From: Opitutales bacterium
GTDB lineage: Bacteria; Verrucomicrobiota; Verrucomicrobiia; Opitutales; Oceanipulchritudinaceae
Length of the DNA: 64,000 nt
Reading direction: 5' to 3'
Assembly: GCA_007133065.1 (NCBI GenBank)
Contig: SLNJ01000017.1
Location: 1 to 64,000 of the forward strand
The notes beneath the pieces were generated by a model that was not told the origin of the DNA, ran no database searches, and saw only the letters and a program-made list of their open reading frames with translations. The translations under genes and the position numbers were made by a program. Shown piece by piece: positions 12,001 through 18,400 of the stretch (the first letter of the stretch is position 1; the number at the start of each line of letters is the position of its first letter).

Positions 12001-12505
12001 TGCCGTCGGAATTGTCCTCCAGATGATTGTCTAGGATTTGAACATTATCGCTGCCCTCGATGTATATCGCTCGCCACCCCATCCCTTCAATGCGGTTCTC
12101 TGTCAAACTCAGCCCATGAGACTCCGTGTTCAAATCGCGGATGGCGAGGTTGTAATTCCGGATGTCGAATCCGCGGATGGTCACATTCACCGCCGCGTCG
12201 AGTTCAAAGGCGTTGCCATCGCCGTCGCCTTCCAGCAGCGGGGGATTCTCCGAATCGGCCGCCACGAGTTGAATCCCGTCCGTCCCGATGACCACATTTT
12301 CGGGATAGGTCCCCGGACCGACCTCGATCGTGTCGCCGGGTTCGGCCGAATCGATCGCTGCCTGGATTGTTCCATGGTCTCCGGGCACGGTGATCGCGGC
12401 ACTCGCAGGCGCACCGACGGCCACCGAACAGAACAATGTAACCGCGATTCTGAATTTTGGCGGGATGCATGCCGGCCAACGTGATTCGCGACCGGAACGG
12501 ACCAT
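1..12505 (-). CDS. Giant exported beta-helix / CARDB / PKD / RHS-repeat protein (C-terminus outside window)
   Basis: One frame stays open from base 12505 to the window edge (at least 4,168 codons). I checked the frame at the start, near 8.5, 5.2 and 1.1 kb and at the left end. Approximate residues: signal peptide with hydrophobic core 24-37 ending at ASA; long right-handed parallel beta-helix 40-1010 (repeated 'xxxNxIxxNxxxGI' turns); two InlB/Listeria-type repeats 1040-1200; second beta-helix 1290-1700; PKD-like 'YSWDFGDG' near 1720; CARDB modules near 1790 and 2430; IPT-like and PPC-like segments 2550-2720; YD/RHS repeats 3070-3740 ending in the RHS core motif 'GRFTAPDPMGF'; acidic and Pro/Gly-rich linker 3880-3910; then a beta-rich module instead of a toxin tip. 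Role is inferred as surface or secreted adhesion or carbohydrate contact. An in-frame ATG at 12634 with an AAGAGG behind it would add 43 residues. Composition is visibly less GC-rich than neighbouring genes. Confidence 0.93.
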   Translation of the reverse strand, partial: MVRSGRESRWPACIPPKFRIAVTLFCSVAVGAPASAAITVPGDHGTIQAAIDSAEPGDTIEVGPGTYPENVVIGTDGIQLVAADSENPPLLEGDGDGNAFELDAAVNVTIRGFDIRNYNLAIRDLNTESHGLSLTENRIEGMGWRAIYIEGSDNVQILDNHLEDNSDGIQFGSSSANAGANALIEGNTLTNSGRISVWMESPTIRGNDISGTGSHGITLRRFSGGRADNAVVEDNTIDTDWVGIRVSQIDNTVIRNNTVSGGGVDVELLSATNVTLIDNTLQTGIVVDGSSNEITHFDHNMDGNTVGGDPLVFLKDEDAPTIPAVVGQVIVVSSTNVSIENFEFNGVATAILVGFSDGVTLSGNTVADTLSTGIQVMGSSDVVVTDNTVTGTADTGIQVFGSPGASITGNTISEVADRALHAGSPNLTISDNMITDNRSGIVLSGADDAVVSNNTVTGTHHGGGFVSSLRSAVLILSGENILFTGNDISDNAGNGIHDNRGTNAPHIEMTDNTFSGNDKSGIYWGRSADATFHNNTITNNGSGGLVGPRRATVTQNTISGNSGSGIDVSHDSLVEGNDVFENGGHGVEVNIRSTVINNSITDNDGVGIYLSRFGEQVIEDNVVSGHEIDLVLDQAPEVTVTGNTFEAGVLLRSWSVDFDELATHTFNNNTVGGKPLFYAKDVDSPVVPDEIGQAIIVNASNVTISGHQFDGTMMPVQIAFSEDVEVSGNTLIGDPDSSMFPRRGLITVWESINVSIVENTIQDGMLGIEAFDGDQLDVETNTISGPQREGVYIDGTTAVRVVDNDLPTTGRSSVWYPGIYLRQSPHAEVIGNDLTDSGGTGIEAEQSEAVRIEDNTINVSGDNGIFVTGTASFPPNGTVVLGNTVDRSAKYGIYVTNGDDFEISNNTVTASNESGIRVSVRDDGGGADIENNTVARNAEEGIILSGRGFGAPLIGVTVRSNTVEENNGYGINVWDEAEDVQILNNIIGGNADGIRYGVSSPTYYLDARNNWWGDLSGPSGGVSDPETGTIADGTGDTVDEDVLFDPWLTEEEVRFEIVLSADPDNGGTVSGEGDYPDGQEVTVSATPATYFEFVHWTEDDVEVSTSEGYTFTVSEDRNLVAHFQLEDGLDHLVTLSTDPDEGGSVTGAGPYANGEEVTVTADPSEGHTFSEWTEGGSQVSADASYTFTITSDRVLVAHFDPIQYTITATAGDGGSISPSGTIQVDEGMSLQFSISADAGYRIHDVLEDGVSVGRVSSHWVENVDADATIHADFEREIADDITEDTTWTAAEGRYAVVEPVVIESGATLTIEPGTTVVFDEKAGMYVEGVLDASGTEDASIVFKGRVEEAGSWGAIAVRSGGAAILEWAEIAHAGFHSEQRQFGEAAVVRSGNGDLTLRNTTIEQTDGDGLRLGGGDGDLVSEENHFADNRHGILLRDPNVSFDDVTSTFTGHSGPEVVVEGDELTETVTWNLNGAFSIVIGDRITIEEGAVLTIEPGTVIKFAQTRGLLVNGELRAEGTAIDPIHMTSLRDDSVGGDANKDGGETAPVRGWWQGVTVRDAGSITLEWVEIAYAGRGSSGGAIRKSGAGDLMMSNVTIRKSESSGLNIGGSTGNHSIEWTRFVSNNVGLLVSGISYTLDISGSRFENNSTFAVDNRSQETVDAREVWWGDISGPFHPDENAEGTGEQITDGVLFDPWVRAQIQAPRASGIIVAGDELRFRGAELDDPGMEYSWDFGDGRSADALHPGVLSFPDPGGFIVGFAPVTGDGTDDAPDTRILNVVEDTGEFPDLSITDTNVPGTLSANESPEIAYTVENIGDAKLEESRWTEAVYLSGNPYLERHDTLLASKSVTREVSVGESYAGSLPLRLEGVAEGMYYIILSIDDEWAIVDRTRLNNREAHEVEVEVPILNPGDQNTVPFDSGTVLHYYRIDAEAGKNPVVTFDLPESGLGVFASAGVLPSDSDADRMMSGDTLVLATPEAETWYLLVYGADLNESGEYTIGMETEPVKITGASPEHFGPDLPMDLKLSGVGFDASSEVILVAQDGTEYAAGTTTSESYESVTGSYPVNPVPVGVYAIRVSRDDGEQDQLDDAFEMFEEWGQVGDGEWAGRILADAIWGGTVHVSGSITVPEGVTLSIQPGTSVLFDIGTTLNVHGNLEINGTLQSPVELTSVRDADPDAAANPGDWEGIRVHPNGNLDLRHFDIRYAGDGIRVSPRMIRADLNIDISLANGKIRYGRNHGIYNYQPFVTVTAENLLIADNRHSGVFMRAESRLMLRNTTIVGNGFGGTGWNGAGIHHGAPRIIMDNVLVAFNRNGIHHGGQEPEITIRTSLFHNPDGGEYVGGSVDGRPYLRELLNNPGNFLVDPMFVDLEEGDFELAAFSPAIDSGGGQNAPDTDILERPRVNDPGVANRGTGSPSYVDIGAFERQEVSAPAADLEVVWVEVGPLEVTGGEVLSVSWAVDNIGERNLEADWVDAVYLSRSPVLRTGDAVRIADSTHTGGLDIGESYNRSIDIQIPDDLGGPYYVVVQTNQDRAYREANRDNNTGGAPQPVAIDVPALVLDESASGSVQSGEWSYFLIELEQGRSVTIDLDSDTSSGEVHLYLEHRLAPTTSTFLTAARGFDTANQELQVVNPPGGRYYLGVHGSSTGTDFTLHAALTELEVREVAPATIGNAGNATVEVIGSGFSEATVVALLSGAGDTVADADVWFEDAASLYATFEPGETNLSPGTYDLLVSGPGDESAVLADAVTVEDGGYTEFDASLHAAGRARPGRRTEMTIEYENTGNIDLPSPLLLIETEDMDEWMIRSLRQFSEDRLRGEREDVWVDGPSFRFFALSPDGPASVLRPGQRVDIRLIGRTPFENIMVSLDLHALGADNDPELDDVIDWDVLAGDLRPIGSDDEVWDAFVSRMQVQIGDTWGDYLNAMRENADALARGGQRSYSAHDLFDFEHAKADALGMPGYMDRAVDAYLPAVSLPLSFERYFLTSPHYRMRLTASGPMGPGWQHSYQIRLREYIDPDTDEIDAIWIQSPAFSRQFETTFTGYAPADGEPGNLEDAPGGGYVFTNRSGVEFHFDADGRWEKIVDRNGNEVTATYQSGRLTRITHPSGDHFELEYDSDGWLVLLRDHDDRVTEYTYDASGRLAEVSPPHGHSTGYQYISDTVEEPIPDGFRIRALPRHNHLESIDRAGHGRMEFVYDDLGRLLEQTVVETGESYSFTYGPHGQTEVTDPDGAAYRFWQDIDGHVVMREDALGNMRRWIYNDRGNLTAMVKPGGITSEFEYDEGPDPVSFKDPMRNEITFRYGGPLEELERVRDPRGNATRIEYDSVGNIARIIHQDGSEESYDFDTAGNVTGWTTRSGVTVDVSQNTRGQVTLMDHDGGDPAFSYSYNNAGDMVLATGPEGTTEHTYDPENGYLTRMDFPTIGNTIPYLEFEYNDHGDRIRRTDQDGHEVNYTYDSVGRLVEMTDGDDNRIVEYEYNWAGQPTRKTLGNDVYTTYEYDPNGRLTLLTNHGSDDTVLSYYDYTYDSLGRRVAMDTHYGEWSYVYDVAGRLVEAVLESDDTEIDDQEIIYHYDAAGNRTGMEINGSESEIVANELNQYLEVGDTTYLFDTDGNLIERTDSGGTTDFTYDATGKLVEVERDGDTWEYGYDALGNRIIVAQNGSVLRNLIDPTEYGSVVATYDSAGNLVNRYEYGGGLLQRSDAGGETHYYTFDPLGNTSELTGPDGDPQNQYVYLPFGETVHSEESVPNAHRYSGRWGVTAEAHGLHFKRARFYDAELGRFTAPDPMGFAGGSVNLYTYSGNNPVSYIDPVGLSCHGIPEPPDPLPTPWWESLKALAPDPLGLTNLAEGAATAYHSLRNVKNLRERQAAWRDYRPGDPYPDFSPDCEDDDDGDDGPPGGPPGGPPGGGPGGGPGGGPNGGPDRDPDAPPGPRFDKDGFPNRPSITPEDKFGPAGYDPEGTEPENRDGYIEPGQWMTYRVDFWNDEDAEVPTQDAVIYDVLDPEHFDLSTFEFTRIGFLDWDVSLPGGQIIDEVIDPRPDMSIVVNVMGTFNPETGRIDWWFQSVDPETGDYPMDPMAGFLPPVEDEDDPGDDIGWVEYRVRAKEDLSTETRIENQALVQFDFMGPWGPAPPYGPWVNTIDADEPESWVEALPATSPPEFNVGWTGNAASGFES

Positions 12506-12523
12506 TGTATCCGACAAACAGGC

Positions 12524-12559
12524 ATTAAAAAAACGCCCCTTTTTGCTTGAAGGGCGTTT
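12524..12559 (-). terminator. Intrinsic-terminator-like hairpin just upstream of the giant gene
   Basis: On the minus strand an 8-bp perfect stem (AAACGCCC/GGGCGTTT; arms at 12552-12559 and 12531-12538) runs straight into a run of seven or more T, the classic intrinsic-terminator shape. It ends about 19 nt before the ATG at 12505. No gene lies directly upstream that obviously needs it, because the TonB receptor stop is 550 nt away, so it may terminate a leader transcript or act in attenuation. If translation instead starts at 12634 the hairpin is inside the coding sequence. Confidence 0.6.
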
Positions 12560-13108
12560 CGTCGCGTTCGGCTCTTCTGGCGGCACCGTCACGATGCGGC
12601 CAACAATTGGCATCTTCAATTTGTACAAAACCATGGATATAGCCTCTTCGTTTTTGTGCAATCGCCGACACGTCGCATAACGCCCGACAGACAAGCAACC
12701 AGTGTCCCGGGACAAGCAACCCCGGCCGCGATGATAGAATGGGCTCCAGTATGCACGACGGCGGTGTATAGGCAAGAGAGATCAGGTTGACGGTGTGATC
12801 GATCCGCCGCACTCCCCGCCCGTGGATCGCCTCAAACCCGCTTCAGGGAAGAGATCCGTCGGATCATAAGCGTCTTTAATAGTTTCCATTTAACGATTAT
12901 TTAACCCGCGTGACACTTAATGTGCGCGTGTATTGCTTTAGCCCTCCGGGGATTCCAATTCGATTCGGGAGTGCAGTGGTGCGTTGTCATTTATCACTCC
13001 CACTGGAGCGGGCCTGTCCAGATCGTGACGCTGCGCCATGCATCGGCTCGATCCCGCTTGCGGGGCCGTGCGTTCCGATACTTTGGAATCGCCGGGACTA
13101 AGCGGTGC
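12560..13108. other. Long intergenic region upstream of the giant gene
   Basis: No convincing gene is visible. An AT-rich tract at about 12877-12905 is a plausible promoter region for minus-strand transcription. An 11-nt direct repeat GACAAGCAACC occurs at 12690-12700 and 12711-12721, one copy every 21 nt. A minus-strand ATG at 12634 with an AAGAGG 8 nt upstream opens the same frame as the giant gene and could be a leader start. I did not recognise a known riboswitch core here. Confidence 0.5.
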
Positions 13109-15064
13109 TCAGAATCGATGCTGAATGCCCACGGCGTACTCCGTTCCGAAATGGCGCCACCCATCCACGGTTGAGTATTTCTGGTCGAGGATGTTCCGGG
13201 CGGTGGCGTACAGACGAATCGTTTTCGCGGCGCCGATCGCATAGCCAACAGTCAGGTTGATGTCCTGATACCCGCCCAGTTCCATCATCCGGTCATCGGC
13301 GTTGAAACGATTGTTCTGATAATTGTCCACCGCCCGGCCGAACAGGTTCACGTCCCACGCCCGGTAATCGGCGTATACGCCGCCCGTGACGATGATGTTT
13401 GGCACCTCCGTCATGGTGCGCCAACCCGAGCCCGGCCGCCTCTGCCGGGAGTCCATCATGGTCGCGTTCCAATACACCGTTGCGATCCCCGCCAATACCG
13501 CCGACCGAATCTCCAATTCCAAACCGTATTGAGCTACGTCGCGATTCTCATAATAGGCAGCAAACGGAGGCGGCCCCACCTCCCGGTCGAACAGCACCGC
13601 GTCTTCGCGATAAACGAGAAATGCTCCCAGCTTTACGAACCCGAGACCGGTCCCCTTGAACTCGATCCCGGCGTCACCGGTCCAACGGGTCTCATTACGG
13701 AGGGAACTGCCGTCAAAGGTAACTCGATCGGGCTCCGGTTCGCTCCGCCCTGCCCCGGCATGTGCGAACACCCCGATGTTCTCCGTCAGCTCATAGACGG
13801 CCCCGGCGCTGCCGCTAATCTGCGGCCCGCCCCACTCGCGTTCGACGACGTCTGCACCGCGAATCGGCCCACCCACCGTGAAACCTCGATTGGAACGAAT
13901 CCGGTAGTAATCCCGCCGGTACCGCACACCCCAATCGACGACGAGACGATCCCGGTGCAACTCCTGGATGACAAGGCCGGCAAATGAGTGCACATCGGAC
14001 GGCGCCTCCCAGAAGAAGTGGCTGCCCGTCGGCGTCTTCCACCGATTGTAATTCACTCCAATCCGCAGCTTGTTGGCAGGATTGAGCCGAAACGTCTGGA
14101 TGGCGTTTACATTGTAGTCGTAGTCCCGATCCGTTCCCCGCCTCCGATGCGGCGGCGCACTCGGTGCGTGGTATTCGCCGGTTCGTCCGGAGTAGACGGC
14201 CGACAGTTCGGTCGAGACGTCCGCGCCATCCCGGTACGAAGCGCGGAAGCCAAACAAATACTGCTCGAATGGATCATACTTCTCGGGATTGGCGCGGCGC
14301 GCATCATACCCCGGATCGGGATCGTTGGGAACCGGCCATTCGCGCGTGCCGTGCAGGTAGAACAAGATACCTTCCAGTCGCCACCGGTCCGTTGGGTCCC
14401 AGGATCCGCGGCCGATGACATTTTGGACGTTCTCAGCGGCATTCGCTCCCGATGGCCCGCTGGAGCGATGGTGGTTTATCCCAACCATGTAATCGCCTCG
14501 CGGCCCTCCGTCCCCGTGAGTTACCGAGGTTCGGACTGTGTTGTACGAGCCATACTCGCCCTCGAGCAACGTTGTCTGTTCCTCAAACCGCCGCGGCCGG
14601 ATGTTGATGACGCCGGTCAGGTCCGAAAATCCCATCCGCAATGCTGCTGTAGAGCGTACTATCTCGATCTCCCCAATCTGTGCCGCAGGGAACCAGCGGA
14701 TCGCCTCGTCAAACTTGCCCAGCCACAATCCGTCGATTGAGTAGGTTGGATATGGATACAATTGCCCGCGGAAGGACACGAGCTCGCGGAGCTTGCGGCC
14801 CCGGGATTCGACGTGCACCCCGGGCATGAAGTTCAGCGCTTCCGCGAGATTCCGCGGCTTCTGCCGGTTGAGCAGTTCCTCGTCGACTGTCGATGTCGCA
14901 ATTTCCAGCGCCGGGGAGAGAATATCGAGGCCGGTCGACCGCCCTTCGAGGATCACCGTCACAAGCGGCAGGTCAATTCGATCCTTCGCCGAAACACCTC
15001 CCCCGAATGCCAGCAGCAACGCCAATAGATACGCGCCGGTTTTTGTCTGAGTCTGTCGATCCAT
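13109..15064 (-). CDS. TonB-dependent outer-membrane receptor
   Basis: 651 residues from the ATG at 15064. The frame is open further upstream, but only this start gives a proper signal peptide (MDRQTQTKTG, then a Leu/Ala-rich core ending VSA). A plug domain occupies about residues 55-160: 'NLAEALNFMPGVHVESRG', 'SFRGQ', 'SIDGL', 'IEIVRSTAALRMGFSDLTGVINI'. A beta-barrel follows to the terminal phenylalanine, the usual outer-membrane insertion signal. The substrate is not recognisable. There is no SusD partner, so it is not a standard polysaccharide-utilisation pair. It is smaller than typical SusC proteins and closer in size to siderophore/vitamin receptors. Confidence 0.88.
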   Translation of the reverse strand: MDRQTQTKTGAYLLALLLAFGGGVSAKDRIDLPLVTVILEGRSTGLDILSPALEIATSTVDEELLNRQKPRNLAEALNFMPGVHVESRGRKLRELVSFRGQLYPYPTYSIDGLWLGKFDEAIRWFPAAQIGEIEIVRSTAALRMGFSDLTGVINIRPRRFEEQTTLLEGEYGSYNTVRTSVTHGDGGPRGDYMVGINHHRSSGPSGANAAENVQNVIGRGSWDPTDRWRLEGILFYLHGTREWPVPNDPDPGYDARRANPEKYDPFEQYLFGFRASYRDGADVSTELSAVYSGRTGEYHAPSAPPHRRRGTDRDYDYNVNAIQTFRLNPANKLRIGVNYNRWKTPTGSHFFWEAPSDVHSFAGLVIQELHRDRLVVDWGVRYRRDYYRIRSNRGFTVGGPIRGADVVEREWGGPQISGSAGAVYELTENIGVFAHAGAGRSEPEPDRVTFDGSSLRNETRWTGDAGIEFKGTGLGFVKLGAFLVYREDAVLFDREVGPPPFAAYYENRDVAQYGLELEIRSAVLAGIATVYWNATMMDSRQRRPGSGWRTMTEVPNIIVTGGVYADYRAWDVNLFGRAVDNYQNNRFNADDRMMELGGYQDINLTVGYAIGAAKTIRLYATARNILDQKYSTVDGWRHFGTEYAVGIQHRF

Positions 15065-15409
15065 AATCAATGCACGCCCCTGAGTAAAAGGTGATGCGTT
15101 GGTATTTTTTATTCTGGCCGGTGTCCAGCCCCTTCCTGGCGGAGGATGGCCGGAGGCGTTGGCGGGCGACGTTGCGGGAGAAGAGAGCGCCGCATACACG
15201 AGTAAGGAACGCGCCTCCCAGGATTACAGTCCGTGCGGTGGTCCAGCGCGCCGCGAACCCGATTTCGAACACGAATCGTGCAAGGGCGTATCCGGCGCCG
15301 CCATCGGACACACGCCCGCCCGTAGCCGCCGTTGCGGGACACATCGGAGCAGCATTGGGTCAGAAAGATGAGGACCCTTGGCAACTGAAAGATGGAATGA
15401 AACGGTATG
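15065..15409. other. Intergenic region between TonB receptor and CotH protein
   Basis: 345 nt separating two minus-strand genes. A short AT-rich tract at about 15103-15113 lies 40-50 nt upstream of the receptor start and is the only promoter-like feature I see. I looked for a cobalamin-type riboswitch core because of the receptor downstream and did not find one. Confidence 0.4.
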
Positions 15410-18400
15410 TCAGTCGACCGGTTCGAGGACCATACGGTCGATCCAGAACACGCCTACGGCGCTCGTGGAAGCCCGCACCATCGTCGCCTCGGGGTTGTCC
15501 CAGGTGAACGTTACCGTTTCCTCCAGCCACTCCCCGTCTGTGGGCGGCAGACCGGCCTTGACCACTACCTCGGAATGCGGGGCGTTTGAAACCTCGACGC
15601 TCACCGCCTGGTCGCCGTCGATCCGGTATCGAATCGTCCATTCATACGTCGTCCCGAGCTCAAGCTGCGGCTCCTGGTAAAATACGATCCCCCAGCTGGG
15701 GGACTCCGTGACCTCAATCCGCTGCGCGCTCCCGTCGTACCCGTCATCCTCCGACGTCGCGTATTCCGTGCCCCCGGCCACCAGCATGTTCCAGTTATTC
15801 GCCAGACCCGTGGTACCGAATGAGGAGAAATCGCCGTTCCAGAGCAAAGGCACTTCCGGTTCATCCCGCTCCTCGGTCTCGAACGAGAATGGATCGCTCA
15901 TTGTGACCGCACCGCCGTCGTCTACCGATACGGTCCGCGCGTAGTACCTGGTCTCCGATTCGAGTCCGCCGATGACGACCGTGTGCTCGGTATTCTCCCC
16001 GGCTATTGGCGGCGTCGCCATATCGAGCGCCTCCGCCGACCGGCCGTACTGGACGCGCACGACGGCCGGGCGATTCGTCTCCCACGCAACCTCGGCATAG
16101 TCGTGCCCCAGGGCAACCACCTCGGGCTCGGTAACGGCGAGCGGTTCGACGGGATTCGGGTCGGACACGTAGATCCATGCGCCGCCGGCCCCGGCGAGGT
16201 CCGCCTCGGGGTCGGGCAGGTAGATCCAGGTGCTCAGGCGGTAGCTGTACACCCACGGGGCGTGCGCGACATGCAGGTGGCCGAGGAACGCGCCGGTCTC
16301 GACGATGTCGTCTGTCGCGGGGTACCCATAGCGAACGACCCCGTCTCCGGAGTCGCCGGCGCCGTCCGCCGGGGATTGGTTCAGCGCGTAGAGCCAAATT
16401 CCCGGCACCCGGGTGAGGTTTACATCGAGACCGTGCACGAAAACCCAGGTCTGGAGTCGATAGCTGTACAGCCAGGGCCTGCTCTCGACGTTGAGCGCGC
16501 CGAGAAACGCGCCCGTCTCGATCCGGTCGTTCTCGACCGGGTACCCGTACGCGTACGCCTGCGGCGGCGCATCGCCGAGCGGCGTACCATCCACGGTGAT
16601 GTTGTCGAACCGGTTATTGCCGCCGAGTCCCCCATCCGCGCCCCTGGAAAAGGTGACGCGCACGCGGAACGACGGATTGTCCGAAGCCCCGTCGACCGCG
16701 CTGAAATCGAGGTGATGCAGAACCGGGTCCGCGTCGTGGACGCGGATGTCGAAGAACTCCTCGTAGATCACCCCGTCGAGGCTGTACTCGATATGCTGGG
16801 CCCCGGCGCCGCTCGTCGAGCGCCGCGTCTCGTAACTCACCACCGGATCGGCGAACCCGGTGGTCGGGAGCCGCAGCTCGATGGTCGACCCGATTGGATT
16901 GTTGATCCGCAGATGCCTCCCGGGCTCATCGCCTTCGCGGGCGTTCGCCCCGTCAAACCCGTTGCCGCCGCCGTCCGTCACCTCGGAATCCGGGCCTGTT
17001 GAGACCGTCAGGGTCGCACCGGTTGCGTCGTGGGTGGAATGCAGCAGGCGTTCGGTGTCATTGAAATTCCAATACGAAACGAGCTCCGGAGCCGCGCCCT
17101 CCTCGAATTCCGCGGTGAGAGTCAACCCGGCCTGCGGCGACGCAGTGATTGTCGCCTCCTCGTGTTCGGGGAATTCGCGCCAGCCGGCGAACCGGTAGCC
17201 GGTTCGCGGCACCGCGGTCACCTCGATTGGAATGCCGGGGAAGTAGTCCGCTGTGAATGGAAATGGCGCTTCCGGGTCGGGGAGTCCCGGCGTCCCCCGG
17301 TCGAGGCGGACCGTGTTGACCTGCAGGGCGCCGCGGTCGGGATCGGCGACATCGAAGGTGACCGGCACCGGCGGCATCAGATCGAAGGTATCGTGCAGGT
17401 GATTCCAGATCCGATCGTGGCGCTGAACCGCGAAATCCTTCAGCAGGCCGACGTGGTTGTCGCCGTGCATCATGCCCCCCCAGCGGCGGCGGTGTTCCCC
17501 GTCGCGGTACGGGCCGATCACGGCGTCCATCGCGTCGATGATTTCGTGCGCCCGCGCCGGTTGCAGCGTGGTGCTGATGTGGTCGGCGAAGGCGTTGATG
17601 AAGCGGTTTCTGAACCCCTCGTTGTCGAGCAGGTTCCGGAGCAGCACCGCAGCGGCGGCTCCGTGGTTGATCGCGTACGCGACCGTGTTGTGATTCACAT
17701 TCCCGAGCCCCCCGTACATGCCGAACCCGAAATCGAGGTCGAAGAATATCCAGCGCCAGCGCCCGTCGTGCGTGTGGGGAGCCCCGGGCCGGCGGTCGGG
17801 CGTGCGCTTGCGCCAGTAGTCGATGTTGCCTCCCGGCCAGTCGGTGTTGCCGACGTAGATCTGCGCCATCATGTACAGCAGAAAGTTCTCGATGTCCATC
17901 TGATCGGCCACGTGCGCGAAGTGGTCCGGGTCCGCCATGTTGTGCTGCGCGGCGTAATTGCGCATCGCGACGAAATCATTGCGGTCCTGCGGCGAACCCT
18001 CCTGCAGCGAGCCGCCGTGGCCGCTCAGGATCGCCACGTCGTCGGGCTCCACGTGATGCCGCTCGTGGATATAGAACCGGTCAATGCGCTCGCGCGCGTT
18101 GATGTGTCCCCAGAACTCCCCGTTGATGAAATGGATCACCGGCGCGAAGCCTTGTCCGTCGATCCCGAGCGGGCGCATCATCGCCTGCATGAACCCGTCC
18201 CGGAACCGGGAGCGGGGATTATCATTCCCGGAACTGCGCAGGATCAACCGCTTGAACCGCTCGACCGGTTCACCGTAGATGTCCCGCACATCGTCGAAGA
18301 AGGGATAATTCAGGTCGTTCTCCGTGTCGTAAGCGCGGCGGGCGTACAGGCGGATGCTCTTGAGCGGGTACGTCCGCGACGCCCCGCCGTGGATGCGGAA

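Noticed and set aside
15065-15409. Cobalamin riboswitch before the TonB receptor
   Set aside because: The GCCACTG and associated conserved core could not be found in the leader.
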